NCBI RefSeq assembly: GCF_001613245.1
Contig: NZ_BDBZ01000018.1
Span: 150,981-214,980 of the forward strand
DNA from: Nocardia speluncae NBRC 108251
GTDB lineage: Bacteria; Actinomycetota; Actinomycetes; Mycobacteriales; Mycobacteriaceae
Reading direction: 5' to 3'
DNA length: 64,000 bases
Position numbers and translations under genes: made by a program. Below are positions 8,668 through 16,853 of the stretch, piece by piece. Numbering within the stretch: position 1 is the stretch's first letter; each line of letters opens with the position of its first letter. The notes under the pieces are model-generated. The model did no database searches. It saw nothing but the letters and a program-made list of their open reading frames with translations, and had not been told where the DNA came from.

Positions 8668-9548
8668 TGTTCGATCCTGTCCGTCCGTTGCCGACATTGT
8701 GCGGCCGGGCGGTGGCGACGGATCGTGCGCTGGTCATGGCCATTGTGAACCGGACCCCGGATTCGTTCTACGACCGGGGCGCCACCTTCGGTGACAGTGC
8801 TGCGCTGGCAGCGGTGGACCGTGCCGTGGGCGAGGGCGCCGATCTCGTCGATATCGGTGGCGTGAAGGCGGGACCGGGGGAAACGGTGGACGCCGCGGAG
8901 GAATCACGGCGGGTGGTGCCGTTCGTCGCGGCGATCCGCGCGAAATATCCCGACCTGCTGATCAGCGTCGATACCTGGCGTTCGGAGGTCGCGCGGGCCG
9001 CGGTCGCCGAAGGCGCCGACCTGATCAACGACACCTGGGCCGGGGCAGATCCGGAGCTGGTGCCGGTGGCCGCGGCGACCGGAGCCGGAATTGTATGCAG
9101 TCATACCGGCGGTGCGGTCCCGCGCACCCGGCCACACCGGGTTCGGTACCCCGATGTGGTGGCGGAAGTGACCGATACCGTCGTGCATGCCGCGGAGGCG
9201 GCGCTGGCCGCGGGTGTACGCAGGGATTCTGTGCTCATCGACCCGACCCACGACTTCGGTAAGAACACCTATCACGGGCTCGCACTGTTGCGTGCAGCGG
9301 ACGTTCTTGTAAAAACCGGGTGGCCTGTCTTGATGGCGCTGAGCAACAAGGATTTCATCGGAGAGACATTAGGTGTCGGACTTTCCGAACGGCTGGAGGG
9401 CACATTGGCAGCAACTGCGTGGGCCGCCGCGGCCGGTGCCCGCGTTTTCCGGGTGCACGAGGTCGCCGCGACCCGGCGTGTGGTCGACATGATTGCGGCG
9501 ATCCAGGGTGTCCGGCCCCCGGTACGAACTCTGCGAGGTCTCGTATGA
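8667..9548 (+). CDS. folP2: Dihydropteroate synthase homologue FolP2
   Basis: A 293-residue TIM-barrel protein of the dihydropteroate synthase family. The pterin-binding motifs are present: VNRTPDSFYDRG near residue 28, VDIGGVKAGPG near 60, and INDTWAG near 118. FolP2 paralogues differ from the folate enzyme FolP1 in substrate-loop residues, and the M. tuberculosis/M. leprae protein was reported to lack DHPS activity, so a folate role should not be assumed. The context (upstream of gpgS, as in Rv1207-Rv1208) identifies it as the FolP2 type. The stop overlaps the gpgS start (ATGA). Confidence 0.85.
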   Translation: MFDPVRPLPTLCGRAVATDRALVMAIVNRTPDSFYDRGATFGDSAALAAVDRAVGEGADLVDIGGVKAGPGETVDAAEESRRVVPFVAAIRAKYPDLLISVDTWRSEVARAAVAEGADLINDTWAGADPELVPVAAATGAGIVCSHTGGAVPRTRPHRVRYPDVVAEVTDTVVHAAEAALAAGVRRDSVLIDPTHDFGKNTYHGLALLRAADVLVKTGWPVLMALSNKDFIGETLGVGLSERLEGTLAATAWAAAAGARVFRVHEVAATRRVVDMIAAIQGVRPPVRTLRGLV

Positions 9549-10483
9549 AACTCTCCCCTCATGAGCCCGGCTGGGCCACGACCAATACCTGGGATACTCC
9601 CGAGTGGGCGGTGGCCGATCTGGTTTCCGCCAAGGCCGGACGCACTGTTTCGGTGGTGCTGCCGGCATTGAACGAGCAGGACACGGTCGCCGACGTGGTG
9701 GCCAGTATCCGCCCGCTGCTGGGTGGCCTCGTGGACGAGTTGGTGGTCCTCGATTCGGGTTCGACGGACGCGACCGCGGAACGTGCCCGTGCGGCCGGTG
9801 CCGAAGTGGTCAGCCGGGAGCAGGCCGTGCCCGAACTCGAACCCGTACCGGGCAAAGGCGAGGTGCTGTGGCGTTCGCTGGCGGCGACCAGCGGTGATCT
9901 GGTGGCTTTCGTCGACTCCGACCTGATAGACCCGGATCCGGCCTTCGTCCCGAAACTGCTCGGGCCGCTGCTGACCGCCCCGGACCTGCATCTGGTCAAG
10001 GCCTACTACCGGCGCCCGCTGCGCCACGGCGGTGAGCTGGACGCGCACGGCGGGGGAAGGGTCACCGAACTCGTCGCCCGGCCGCTGCTCGCCGCGCTGA
10101 GACCGGGGCTGACATCGGTCCTGCAACCACTCGGTGGGGAATACGCGGGCACCCGGGAGCTGCTCACCGCGGTACCGTTCGCGCCCGGGTACGGAGTAGA
10201 GATCGGGCTGCTGCTCGATACCTACGACCGGTGGGGCTTACCGGCCATCGGTCAGGTCAACCTGGGAGTACGGACCCACCGCAACCGCCCGCTTGCCGAT
10301 CTCGGGGTGATGAGCCGGCAGATCCTGGGCACCGTACTGGCTCGCAGCGGTGTGCCGGATTCGGGTGCTGCGCTCACCCAGTTCCCGCTGATCGGCAACG
10401 AGTTCACTGCCCACAGCACCACCGTGGACCTGGTCGACCGGCCACCCATGAACACGATCCGGCCGGACGTGGCCGCCGCCTGA
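9545..10483 (+). CDS. gpgS: Glucosyl-3-phosphoglycerate synthase
   Basis: Transfers glucose from a nucleotide donor to 3-phosphoglycerate, the first step to glucosylglycerate and methylglucose lipopolysaccharides, which regulate fatty-acid synthesis in mycolate-forming bacteria. The 312-residue product has the GT81 features: VVLPALNEQDTVADVV near residue 37, LDSGSTDAT near 68, and the metal-binding Asp in DSDLIDPDPAF near 120, followed by EYAGTRELL. The ATG overlaps the folP2 stop by 4 bp; a longer upstream frame is antisense or shadow. The gene order folP2-gpgS is as in Rv1207-Rv1208. Confidence 0.92.
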   Translation: MKLSPHEPGWATTNTWDTPEWAVADLVSAKAGRTVSVVLPALNEQDTVADVVASIRPLLGGLVDELVVLDSGSTDATAERARAAGAEVVSREQAVPELEPVPGKGEVLWRSLAATSGDLVAFVDSDLIDPDPAFVPKLLGPLLTAPDLHLVKAYYRRPLRHGGELDAHGGGRVTELVARPLLAALRPGLTSVLQPLGGEYAGTRELLTAVPFAPGYGVEIGLLLDTYDRWGLPAIGQVNLGVRTHRNRPLADLGVMSRQILGTVLARSGVPDSGAALTQFPLIGNEFTAHSTTVDLVDRPPMNTIRPDVAAA

Positions 10484-10717
10484 GCCGGGTGAGTCGCCGC
10501 GCTCGGTAGCCGGTATCCGGACCACGCCGCCGGCCTCCGGATCACGGACCACGAGGACGGGTTCTGCCCTGAGTCGCCGCGCCACCCGGCGGGCGAGCCG
10601 CGAACGCCGGATGGAAGTGCGCAGCGCACCGCGGGACGGCGGTGATGCCGGCCCACCCGCGGCGAACCGGTGTCCGATCCGCGAACTTCCCAGCGGCGGC
10701 CGGAGTCGATGGTTTAC
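10484..10717. other. Intergenic gap between gpgS and the acidic-tail membrane gene
   Basis: A 234-bp gap between convergent genes. A minus-strand frame from about 10585 would continue antisense through the last 240 bp of gpgS, and I do not accept it. No convincing hairpin, promoter or RNA gene is seen. Confidence 0.4.
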
Positions 10718-11215
10718 CTATGAAGGCCGATCGTCCGTGGACTTCTTCCGGCTCTGCTCCGGGCCATCGGGCAGGTGCTCTGTTGCGTCCTGATCGAGTG
10801 TGGACCTGTCCGCCGTACCTGCTTGCCCGCCTGCAGTCGTGCTTTTGCCGGTGGTCTCCGTGGTACCGCCGGTGGTCTCGGTGCTGGGCTCGGTCTCGGT
10901 CCCGCTGCGGGGCCCGGTCTCACCGCCGGTCTCGGTTTCCGGGAGTGTTCCGGCTTCGGAGCCCGCGCCGGCGGCCGGCGTTGTTTCCGGCTCGGGCCGG
11001 GCCGCCCGATCGGTGGCGGTTGCCTCGGGAGGCTCGGTGCCGGCGGGTTCCGCGGTTTCTTCCGGCTCGTCCTGTTCGTGTTCCAGGCGGGCCTGGAGTT
11101 CGGCGACCGTGACGTATTCGGTGCCCGCCGAGCCCGGATTACGTAACCACAGGATCACCGAGACGAGCAGCCCGGCGACGACCAGAACCACCGCCACGAT
11201 GATCAACGCGTCCAC
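10718..11215 (-). CDS. Single-pass membrane protein with long acidic Thr/Glu/Gly-rich tail, function unknown
   Basis: Not a family I recognise. The 165-residue product has one N-terminal membrane helix (residues 3-24, LIIVAVVLVVAGLLVSVILW), a short conserved-looking segment EYVTVAELQARLEHEQDE, and then about 110 residues of low complexity rich in Thr, Glu, Gly and Pro. That part is predicted to be disordered. With few positive charges before the helix, topology is uncertain. The frame opens at 11227, but GGAGG stands exactly 5 nt before the GTG at 11215, which I take as the start. It is convergent with gpgS. The block inversion breakpoint relative to M. tuberculosis lies in this area. Confidence 0.7.
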   Translation of the reverse strand: MDALIIVAVVLVVAGLLVSVILWLRNPGSAGTEYVTVAELQARLEHEQDEPEETAEPAGTEPPEATATDRAARPEPETTPAAGAGSEAGTLPETETGGETGPRSGTETEPSTETTGGTTETTGKSTTAGGQAGTADRSTLDQDATEHLPDGPEQSRKKSTDDRPS

Positions 11216-11530
11216 CTGCGCCTCCACGAATTACCTTGCCGGAGCCGGACAACGCCGAGGGCTGTGTGCACCTATCGGTGCGAGGCTGTTTCACGGTCGC
11301 CGAAACATTCCACCGAATTCGGCAGAATGCGGGCGGTGAGCCTGTAACCCCAGCGTCAGCGCCAGCGTAGCAATAGCTTTGACTAGCTAATATTCGTTGT
11401 CGCTATCGACGATTCCGGGCGTGTCGGGAATTATCGCCTGTGCGTGAATTCTCCGCGCACGGCGAAAGCCGCGCGTGCAGTGTTCAATGGCCGCCGGAAT
11501 ACCGGGTGGGCGGTACCGCCGATACCGGGT
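11216..11530. other. 315-bp gap without a gene
   Basis: An AT-richer stretch than its neighbours. It contains three CAGCG direct repeats (about 11352-11369) and TTGACTAGCTAATATTCG (from about 11379), which resembles a promoter core. That core would point towards convergent genes, so it probably serves the minus-strand gene at 11215 only through its complement, if at all. No ORF with typical codon use is seen. Confidence 0.35.
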
Positions 11531-12391
11531 TCAACGACGCTGGCGCGCCGGCCGCAGCCGCGAATCGACCGGGTCGTGCAGGTAGACCGGTGTCAGTAGA
11601 TCCGCGTCGACCGGCTCCCCGGTCCCGCGTTCGTAACGAACCCCGATCAGCACCGAGAACCGGCGATTGGCCGCCCGCTCGTGCAGGGTGGCCAACCGGG
11701 TGGCCAGCAGCCGGACCGCGCCGAGCGAACCGGGCGGGTGCAGGCCGTCGATCACCAGGACCGTGCCCCGGCCGTCGGGCCGTGGTAGGCGGGCCAGGTA
11801 GGCGATATCGTGCGGGTCCGGGCTGGCCGGCCGGTAGATACGGCGGGCGGCTCGATCTTCGATACCGCGCCTCCCGTCGCCGGGCCGGGCCACCGCCCGC
11901 CGTAGCCGCGGATCGCCGGCGATGAGCTGGCGCAGGCTGGGCGAGAGTTCCGGGCCGCTGATCACGATGAGACCGTCGCGCAGGAGATCCACCGGGCGTC
12001 CGGGCGCGAACGGTTCGATGGTTACCCCGAAACCCAGCTCTTTGAGCTGGTCGGCGAGCCGCGGCGCGGCTGCCGGGTCCGGTGCGCCCATCAACCTGCC
12101 CGCACGCGTATCCGGGACCAGAAGCGTGAGTGGGCCGTGACCGAAGAACAATCCCTCCGGCGCCGGGCCCTGGGTACTCACCTGATGGATCCGGGCGCGG
12201 GAAAGACCCGCGGCGGCACCTATTCTGGCGAAAGTCCACCCTTCGGCGTGCAACTCCCTGATGACTGCACGTCGAATTCGAGTGAGCTCGTTGATCGTTT
12301 GCTGAGCCGCTGCAACACCCTCCGTTGCGGCCTTGAGTCGCTCGACTTTGTCCTCGATCGCGAATATTCGCGCCACGTCATCGGCCGACAT
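11531..12391 (-). CDS. HTH (sigma-70 region 4-like) DNA-binding protein of unknown role
   Basis: A 286-residue protein. Residues 1-40 form a predicted coiled helix (IEDKVERLKAATEGVAAAQ). A helix-turn-helix follows in which GWTFARIGAAAGLSRARIHQ (about residues 50-70) looks like the recognition helix used in sigma-region-4 or MarR-like domains. The rest has two similar alpha/beta segments (GLFFGHGPLTLLVPDTRAGR, and later GRGTVLVIDGLHPPGSLGAV) with no recognised enzyme motif. It may be a regulator with a ligand-binding tail. It lies between tatB and the acidic-tail membrane gene, all on the minus strand. Confidence 0.7.
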   Translation of the reverse strand: MSADDVARIFAIEDKVERLKAATEGVAAAQQTINELTRIRRAVIRELHAEGWTFARIGAAAGLSRARIHQVSTQGPAPEGLFFGHGPLTLLVPDTRAGRLMGAPDPAAAPRLADQLKELGFGVTIEPFAPGRPVDLLRDGLIVISGPELSPSLRQLIAGDPRLRRAVARPGDGRRGIEDRAARRIYRPASPDPHDIAYLARLPRPDGRGTVLVIDGLHPPGSLGAVRLLATRLATLHERAANRRFSVLIGVRYERGTGEPVDADLLTPVYLHDPVDSRLRPARQRR

Positions 12392-12442
12392 GTGCGAAGT
12401 GTAGACATCAGGCCCCTGAACGGCGTCTAGAGCAGTTGACGA

Positions 12443-12859
12443 TCAGGTGGCGTCGGTGTCGATCGGCGGACGCTCATTATGTCCGAGTGGTTTATCCTGT
12501 TGCGCCCGCGGGTAATCTGTTGTCCCGCCGGCGGGGCCGAGAACATTCCTGCTGTCCGGCAGGGAACCCTCGAAGTCCTTGAAAAGGGAATCGTCCCCGT
12601 TCAGAAGATGTTTGGTCACCGCCGCCCGCGGAGACATCCCACGTAATTCCTGGAGATCGGCAATCGGCTTTCGCAGTTCGTCGAATTCCGGCCCGAGTTC
12701 GGAGCGCAATTGCGATGTGGCGCCCGTCGCGTAATCCCGGACCTGGCGCAATGAGCGCGCAGTCCACCGCGCGGCGCCGGGTAACCGTTCCGGGCCGAGG
12801 ATTACGAGGGCGGCGACGAGTAGGACGAGCATCTCGCCCCACCCGATACTGCTGAACAC
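12443..12859 (-). CDS. tatB: Sec-independent protein translocase subunit TatB
   Basis: Component of the twin-arginine translocase receptor in the cytoplasmic membrane. The 138-residue protein has the TatB layout: a short N-terminal membrane helix (FSSIGWGEMLVLLVAALVIL), the conserved GPERLP hinge, and an amphipathic helix (RWTARSLRQVRDYATGATSQ), followed by a charged, disordered tail. The GTG start at 12859 lies 6 nt after a TAACCT -10 box, suggesting its own leaderless transcript separate from htrA. It stands downstream of sigE-rseA-htrA as in M. tuberculosis (Rv1221-Rv1224). Confidence 0.92.
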   Translation of the reverse strand: MFSSIGWGEMLVLLVAALVILGPERLPGAARWTARSLRQVRDYATGATSQLRSELGPEFDELRKPIADLQELRGMSPRAAVTKHLLNGDDSLFKDFEGSLPDSRNVLGPAGGTTDYPRAQQDKPLGHNERPPIDTDAT

Positions 12860-12871
12860 TCCATCAGGTTA
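12859..12871 (-). promoter_or_regulatory. Leaderless-type -10 box of tatB
   Basis: On the minus strand TAACCT (12871-12866) is separated by 6 nt from the tatB GTG. There is no SD. Confidence 0.5.
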
Positions 12872-12892
12872 CCCGGCGCCGTGAGCGAGGGA

Positions 12893-14431
12893 TCAGTCGG
12901 AGGCGAGCGTCACGGGAATGTCCACCTGCCGGCCTTCCCGGATGAGCTGGACGTTCACCGACTGGCCGATATCGTTGCTCTGTACCGCCACGACCAGTTC
13001 GTCGGGATTGGTGACCTCCCGGTCGCCCACCCGCACGATCACATCGCCCTCGACGATTCCCGCGTTCGCCGCCGGGCTCCCCGGCTGCACGTCGGCGACT
13101 TCCGCACCACTCATGACCTCGTTGGCGACCGTCTTCTGGCGGGCGCTCACACCGATCATCGGGTGATGGATCGAGCCGTCGCGGATGAGAGTCTGCGCGA
13201 CCTCGGTCATCTGGTCGACGGGAATCGCGAAGCCGAGCCCGACCGAACCGCCGCTCTCGCTGCGGATCGCGGTATTGATGCCGATGACCCGGCCGTCCGC
13301 GTCCACCAGCGCGCCACCGGAATTACCGGGGTTGATGGAGGCGTCGGTCTGCACCGCGTCGATCACGGCCTTGGTGTCGCTGCCTTCACCCTCCAATTTC
13401 ACGGGGCGATGCAGGGCGCTGACGATGCCGGAAGTAACGGTCTTGCTGAGGCCCAGGGGGGAACCGACGGCCAGAACCGCGTCACCGACTTGGACGTCGC
13501 CGGATTTACCCAACTCCGCAACAGTGAGATTTTTCACATCTACCTTGAGGACCGCGAGGTCGCTCTTCGGGTCCCGGCCGACGATATCGGCCGGTGTGCG
13601 GGTGCCGTCGGAGAACGTGATCTGGATTCGGGCCTGCCCGGACTTGTCCTGCGCCGCCATCGAGACCACATGGTTGTTGGTGACGATATAGCCGTTGCCG
13701 TCGATGACGACACCGGATCCGGTGGCCCCGTTCTCGCCGACCGTGGTGCGGATGGAGACCACCGAGGGCAGTACCGCGTCGGCGACCTGCGCGATCGGCC
13801 CGTGCGGCTGCTCGCTGTCGCTCTGTTCCAAGCTGACCTTGCGCGAGGTCAGGGTGGAGGCGGTCTCCGCCGTCAGCCGGCCCACCAGCCCGCCGACCAG
13901 AGCTATCGCCAGCGCGAGCGCGGCCAGGATCAGCAGGGCGCGCGGTGCCACCCGGGAGCCGAACAGAATCTGGCGGGCCGAAAGCTTCTCTGCCTGCGGC
14001 ATTTCCTGGGCGGTCGGTGCCTGCAACGCGGGCGCGCCCAGCCGAGCCTGTGCGTCGGGATCGCGCCAGGGGTCCGCCGGACCCGCTACCGGGGGCGTTT
14101 CCGTGCCGGCCTCCGGATCGCGCTGGAGCAGCTCGGTGGAACCCGGCGGACGGCCGAACGCTTCTGCCAGCACCGCCGCTGGAGGGCCCTTCGGCGTGGT
14201 CGTCGGCTCGGTACCGCTGCGGCCGGTGCGCGAGGCGAACGATCCGGATTGCCCGGCCGGGCGACGGAAGGTATGCGCGATATGTGAGTCCACATGGGGG
14301 CGGTAGACCGGGCGCGGTGCCAGCACCGGCGCCCCGGGTGGGCGCAGCGTGCCGTTATCGGCCGTCGTGCCGTTTTCGTCCGCCGAATCAGGAGTATCGG
14401 CAGGGGAATTGTGCGTCGATTCGGAACTCAC
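12893..14431 (-). CDS. htrA: HtrA/DegP-like membrane-anchored serine protease with PDZ domain
   Basis: A 512-residue periplasmic or cell-surface quality-control protease anchored by one membrane helix. The Pro-rich cytoplasmic N-terminus (about 1-160) is followed by the helix RALLILAALALAIALVGG. The trypsin-like domain carries the triad His (VTNNHVVSM), Asp (DLAVLKVD) and Ser (INPGNSGGALVD). A PDZ domain closes the protein (AGIVEGDVIVRVGDREVTNP). The frame runs open to 14707, but that part overlaps rseA. The GTG at 14431 lies 10 bp after the rseA stop and begins VSSESTHNSP, so I use it. It is in the sigE stress operon (Rv1223 equivalent). Confidence 0.92.
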   Translation of the reverse strand: MSSESTHNSPADTPDSADENGTTADNGTLRPPGAPVLAPRPVYRPHVDSHIAHTFRRPAGQSGSFASRTGRSGTEPTTTPKGPPAAVLAEAFGRPPGSTELLQRDPEAGTETPPVAGPADPWRDPDAQARLGAPALQAPTAQEMPQAEKLSARQILFGSRVAPRALLILAALALAIALVGGLVGRLTAETASTLTSRKVSLEQSDSEQPHGPIAQVADAVLPSVVSIRTTVGENGATGSGVVIDGNGYIVTNNHVVSMAAQDKSGQARIQITFSDGTRTPADIVGRDPKSDLAVLKVDVKNLTVAELGKSGDVQVGDAVLAVGSPLGLSKTVTSGIVSALHRPVKLEGEGSDTKAVIDAVQTDASINPGNSGGALVDADGRVIGINTAIRSESGGSVGLGFAIPVDQMTEVAQTLIRDGSIHHPMIGVSARQKTVANEVMSGAEVADVQPGSPAANAGIVEGDVIVRVGDREVTNPDELVVAVQSNDIGQSVNVQLIREGRQVDIPVTLASD

Positions 14432-14441
14432 GCGGCAAACT

Positions 14442-14828
14442 CTACTTGCGCCACCACGTCGACCACCGGAAGCTGTCGAAGGTCGCGGAAAAGGACTGAC
14501 CAGTAAATCCGAATACCGCCTCGTTACGTGGATTTCCGGGAGAATTCGGCCCGGCGGCCGGTTCGGCGAGCGGGATACGTGACAGGCTGTCGTGCAGGCC
14601 GGTGGGTACCGATACCTGAGTAGCCCGGCGCAGCGCGATCCGGGCCTGCTGCTGCGCCTCCACCTCGGCCGCGCATTCGGGGCAGACCGACAGATGCTGG
14701 GCCGCACGCAGATACGGATTCATCCGCAGTTCACCATCGACATAGGCGGCGACCGCCTCGCTCGCCAGATGTTCGGTGGAGTGGAACTGTGCGGGACGAC
14801 GACCGGGCGTACTGGAGTCGCCACTCAT
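14442..14828 (-). CDS. rseA: Anti-sigma-E factor RseA (ZAS-type)
   Basis: Cytoplasmic anti-sigma factor that sequesters SigE. The 128-residue product contains FHSTEHLASEAVAAYVDGEL and the zinc anti-sigma signature HxxxCxxC in AQHLSVCPECAAE (about residues 45-57), as in Rv1222. No membrane helix is present, which agrees with the soluble mycobacterial type. The frame extends to 14855, but the ATG at 14828 has GGAAGGA about 10 nt upstream and is preferred; the longer start remains possible. The gene sits between sigE and htrA. The gap to sigE holds a tandem repeat. Confidence 0.9.
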   Translation of the reverse strand: MSGDSSTPGRRPAQFHSTEHLASEAVAAYVDGELRMNPYLRAAQHLSVCPECAAEVEAQQQARIALRRATQVSVPTGLHDSLSRIPLAEPAAGPNSPGNPRNEAVFGFTGQSFSATFDSFRWSTWWRK

Positions 14829-14895
14829 TCGCTGTCCATCCTTCCCAACCGACATCGCTGACCGCCGGGACCCGGCGTTGCGGTCGCCGGATCAC

Positions 14896-14958
14896 CCGAG
14901 GCTCGCCTCGATGTTTTATCCGAGGTTCGCCCCTGTGTCTTATGCGAGGCTCGCCTCG
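14896..14958. repeat. 24-bp imperfect tandem repeat (2.6 copies) spanning the sigE 3' end
   Basis: Two full 24-bp units (14896-14919 and 14920-14943) and a partial third (14944-14958) share CCGAGGYTCGCCYC and a TTAT end. The third unit is the last codons of sigE. Read on the minus strand and in frame, each copy repeats Glu/Gly-Ala-Ser/Asn-Leu-Gly/Ala followed by a stop, so the array copies the sigE C-terminus and stop codon. The outer copies also contain a perfect hairpin (CGAGGC TC GCCTCG). Array position is seen directly; origin by slippage is inferred. Confidence 0.7.
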
Positions 14959-15791
14959 GCGGCGAAACGCTCCTGCACTCCATTATGCGCAAGATACTCC
15001 CGCAATGCCTGCCGGCCGCGATGGATACGGCTCCGGACGGTACCCAGCTTCACCCCGAGGGTAGCGCCGATCTCCTCGTAGGAGAGGCCCTCGATATCGC
15101 AGAGCACGACCGCGGCCCGGAACTCCGGGGCCAGTGAATCCAGTGCGGACTGCAGATCGGGATCGAGCCGGGCGTCGTGGAACACCTGTTCCGGGCCGGG
15201 GCCCTCGGCGGGCACCCGGTCGTAATCCTCGGGTAGTGCTTCCATCCGGATCCGGCTGCGGCGGCGGACCATGTCCAGGAAGAGATTGGTGGTGATGCGG
15301 TGCAGCCAGCCTTCGAACGTGCCGGGCTGGTAGCTGGACAAAGAGCGGAACACCCGGATGAACGTCTCCTGGGTGAGGTCCTCGGCGTCCTGTGCGTCAC
15401 CGGAGAGTCGATAGGCCAGCCGGTACACGCGGTCGGCATGTTCGCGCACCAGTTCGTCCCAGGTCGGCATCACCGTCCGGTCGCCGGTCGCGTCGAAGGC
15501 TGCGGTACCGGTCAGGGGCTCGTCGAGTTCCCCGGCCTCCGCGGCTACAGCGTCGTAGTCCTCGGCTCTGTCGTCGATAGTGGACATATCGGGCACCTCC
15601 ATCAGGGCGTCCGGTGAAGCGGGGAGTTCTGTCACCAGGTCTCGGTGTGCGGCTACCTCGCGTTCCGGCCCGGGAAACGGGGCCGGGCCGAATTCGTCCC
15701 GGCCGGGCAGGGTGTACCCGCCGACTGTTGCGGGGGTGCCGGCGGGGGACAGCTCGGGCAAGGTGGCGGACCCGCGTGCCGCATCGACCAT
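14940..15791 (-). CDS. sigE: ECF RNA polymerase sigma factor SigE
   Basis: Extracytoplasmic-function sigma factor for envelope stress. Region 2 is visible at about residues 115-180 (RVYRLAYRLSGDAQDAEDLTQET, split here as RVYRLAYRLSG and DAEDLTQETFIRVFRS). Region 4 is at about 215-265 (LSYEEIGATLGVKLGTVRSR). The ATG at 15791 gives 283 aa with GGAGG a long 14 nt upstream. A second in-frame ATG at 15587 has GGAGG exactly 8 nt upstream and would give 215 aa; M. tuberculosis SigE has also been reported to use several starts. An ECF-type promoter at 15903-15875 lies upstream, so SigE or SigH control is likely. Followed by rseA, htrA and tatB. Confidence 0.93.
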   Translation of the reverse strand: MVDAARGSATLPELSPAGTPATVGGYTLPGRDEFGPAPFPGPEREVAAHRDLVTELPASPDALMEVPDMSTIDDRAEDYDAVAAEAGELDEPLTGTAAFDATGDRTVMPTWDELVREHADRVYRLAYRLSGDAQDAEDLTQETFIRVFRSLSSYQPGTFEGWLHRITTNLFLDMVRRRSRIRMEALPEDYDRVPAEGPGPEQVFHDARLDPDLQSALDSLAPEFRAAVVLCDIEGLSYEEIGATLGVKLGTVRSRIHRGRQALREYLAHNGVQERFAAEASLA

Positions 15792-15874
15792 GTGGATGGT
15801 GACAACCTCCTTGATCGGGACCGAGGCGTAGGCTCGAAAGAGCGGCCCGGTTCACGGGCCACCTTTACCGGTTA

Positions 15875-15903
15875 CAACAGTCGGGTCGTACTCCGTTGTT
15901 CCC
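15875..15903 (-). promoter_or_regulatory. ECF-type (SigE/SigH-like) promoter of sigE
   Basis: On the minus strand GGGAACA (15903-15897) is followed after 17 nt by TGTTG (15879-15875). This fits the mycobacterial SigH/SigE consensus GGGAAYA-N16-17-cGTT (recalled). The expected transcription start is about 77 nt upstream of the long sigE start codon. Confidence 0.6.
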
Positions 15904-16026
15904 GGCCGCCGCATTCGGTCGGCTGGTCTTGCGTGGGGCCTACTCTTCCCTGTTCCCGTGTGGGACGGGTGTGGGTATCCTGAGGGACACCTGAGAATGT
16001 TGCGACCAGCTCGGCCGCGTTTGGCA

Positions 16027-16040
16027 TAGCCTCGAGTGCG
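16027..16040 (+). promoter_or_regulatory. Leaderless-type -10 box of the O-methyltransferase
   Basis: TAGCCT (16027-16032) is followed by 7 nt and then GTG. No SD is present. Confidence 0.5.
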
Positions 16041-16672
16041 TGGCATCGAACCTGGAGCGAAATCTCGCCTACGTCGAAGAGTCCGTCGTGGAGGACGAGG
16101 TACTCATCAGCGCCCGCGAGCGGGCCACCGAACTCGGTGCGGCCCCGGTGCCGCCGTCGGTCGGCGCACTCCTCAGTATGTACGCGCAGTTGCTGGATGC
16201 GCGGGCGGTGGTCGAGGTCGGGACCGGTGCCGGGGTCAGCGGGCTGTGGCTGCTCGACGGTATGCGCGAGGACGGCACGCTGACCACCATCGATCCCGAA
16301 CCCGAACACCAGCGGGCTGCCAAGGAATCGTTCCGTGCGGCCGAAATTCCCCTCGCGCGGACCCGCCTGATCAACGGCCGCGCGCTGGATGTGCTGCCCC
16401 GGCTCGCCGACGGCGCCTACGACCTGGTCTTCGTGGACGGTGCGCCCATCGAGCATCCGCAGTACATCGCGGAGGCGGTCCGCCTGTTGCGGCCCGGAGG
16501 GGCGGTGCTGCTGCACAACGCGCTACTCGGCGGGCGGGTCCCGGATGCGGCGCACCGGGACGCCGCCACGCAGGCGGTACGTTCGGCAACCCGGTTCATC
16601 GCCGAGGACCCCGGGTTGACCAGTGTGCTCATTCCGCTGGGCGACGGGTTGCTCTGCGCATCGAAAGGGTAG
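16040..16672 (+). CDS. SAM-dependent O-methyltransferase (class I, Rv1220c-like)
   Basis: A 210-residue protein of the caffeoyl-CoA/catechol O-methyltransferase type. SAM-binding motif I is VVEVGTGAGVSGLWLLDGM (near residue 58), the acidic motif is LTTIDPEPEHQ (near 85), and FVDGAPIEHP (near 135) carries the metal-binding Asp. The small-molecule substrate is unknown. The GTG start at 16040 lies 7 nt after TAGCCT (16027-16032), so the mRNA is likely leaderless. It is divergent from sigE, as in M. tuberculosis, though the whole block is reversed. Confidence 0.85.
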   Translation: MASNLERNLAYVEESVVEDEVLISARERATELGAAPVPPSVGALLSMYAQLLDARAVVEVGTGAGVSGLWLLDGMREDGTLTTIDPEPEHQRAAKESFRAAEIPLARTRLINGRALDVLPRLADGAYDLVFVDGAPIEHPQYIAEAVRLLRPGGAVLLHNALLGGRVPDAAHRDAATQAVRSATRFIAEDPGLTSVLIPLGDGLLCASKG

Positions 16673-16853
16673 GCGCCCCGGCGATCATGCTTCGGGCGGT
16701 TGACACCTCGCCGTGCCGACCGGTTGCATGCCGGGTGTGTTGTTGCCGGGGTTTATGCCTGTAATCGCAGGTAGCTGAGGGTTGCGGCGGGTTCGCGGAG
16801 GTCCTGCCTGCGCCCGAAATTGTTTCTTGACGGAATCTCTACGGCCTGACCCC

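Noticed and set aside
10238..10656. Minus-strand frames of 115 and 134 codons over the end of gpgS, with a plausible-looking N-terminal part
   Set aside because: More than half is antisense to gpgS, no promoter or SD is seen, and no family is recognised.
11379..11415. TTGACT with an AT-rich stretch resembling a plus-strand promoter
   Set aside because: No plus-strand gene follows within 4.6 kb; the -10 match is poor.
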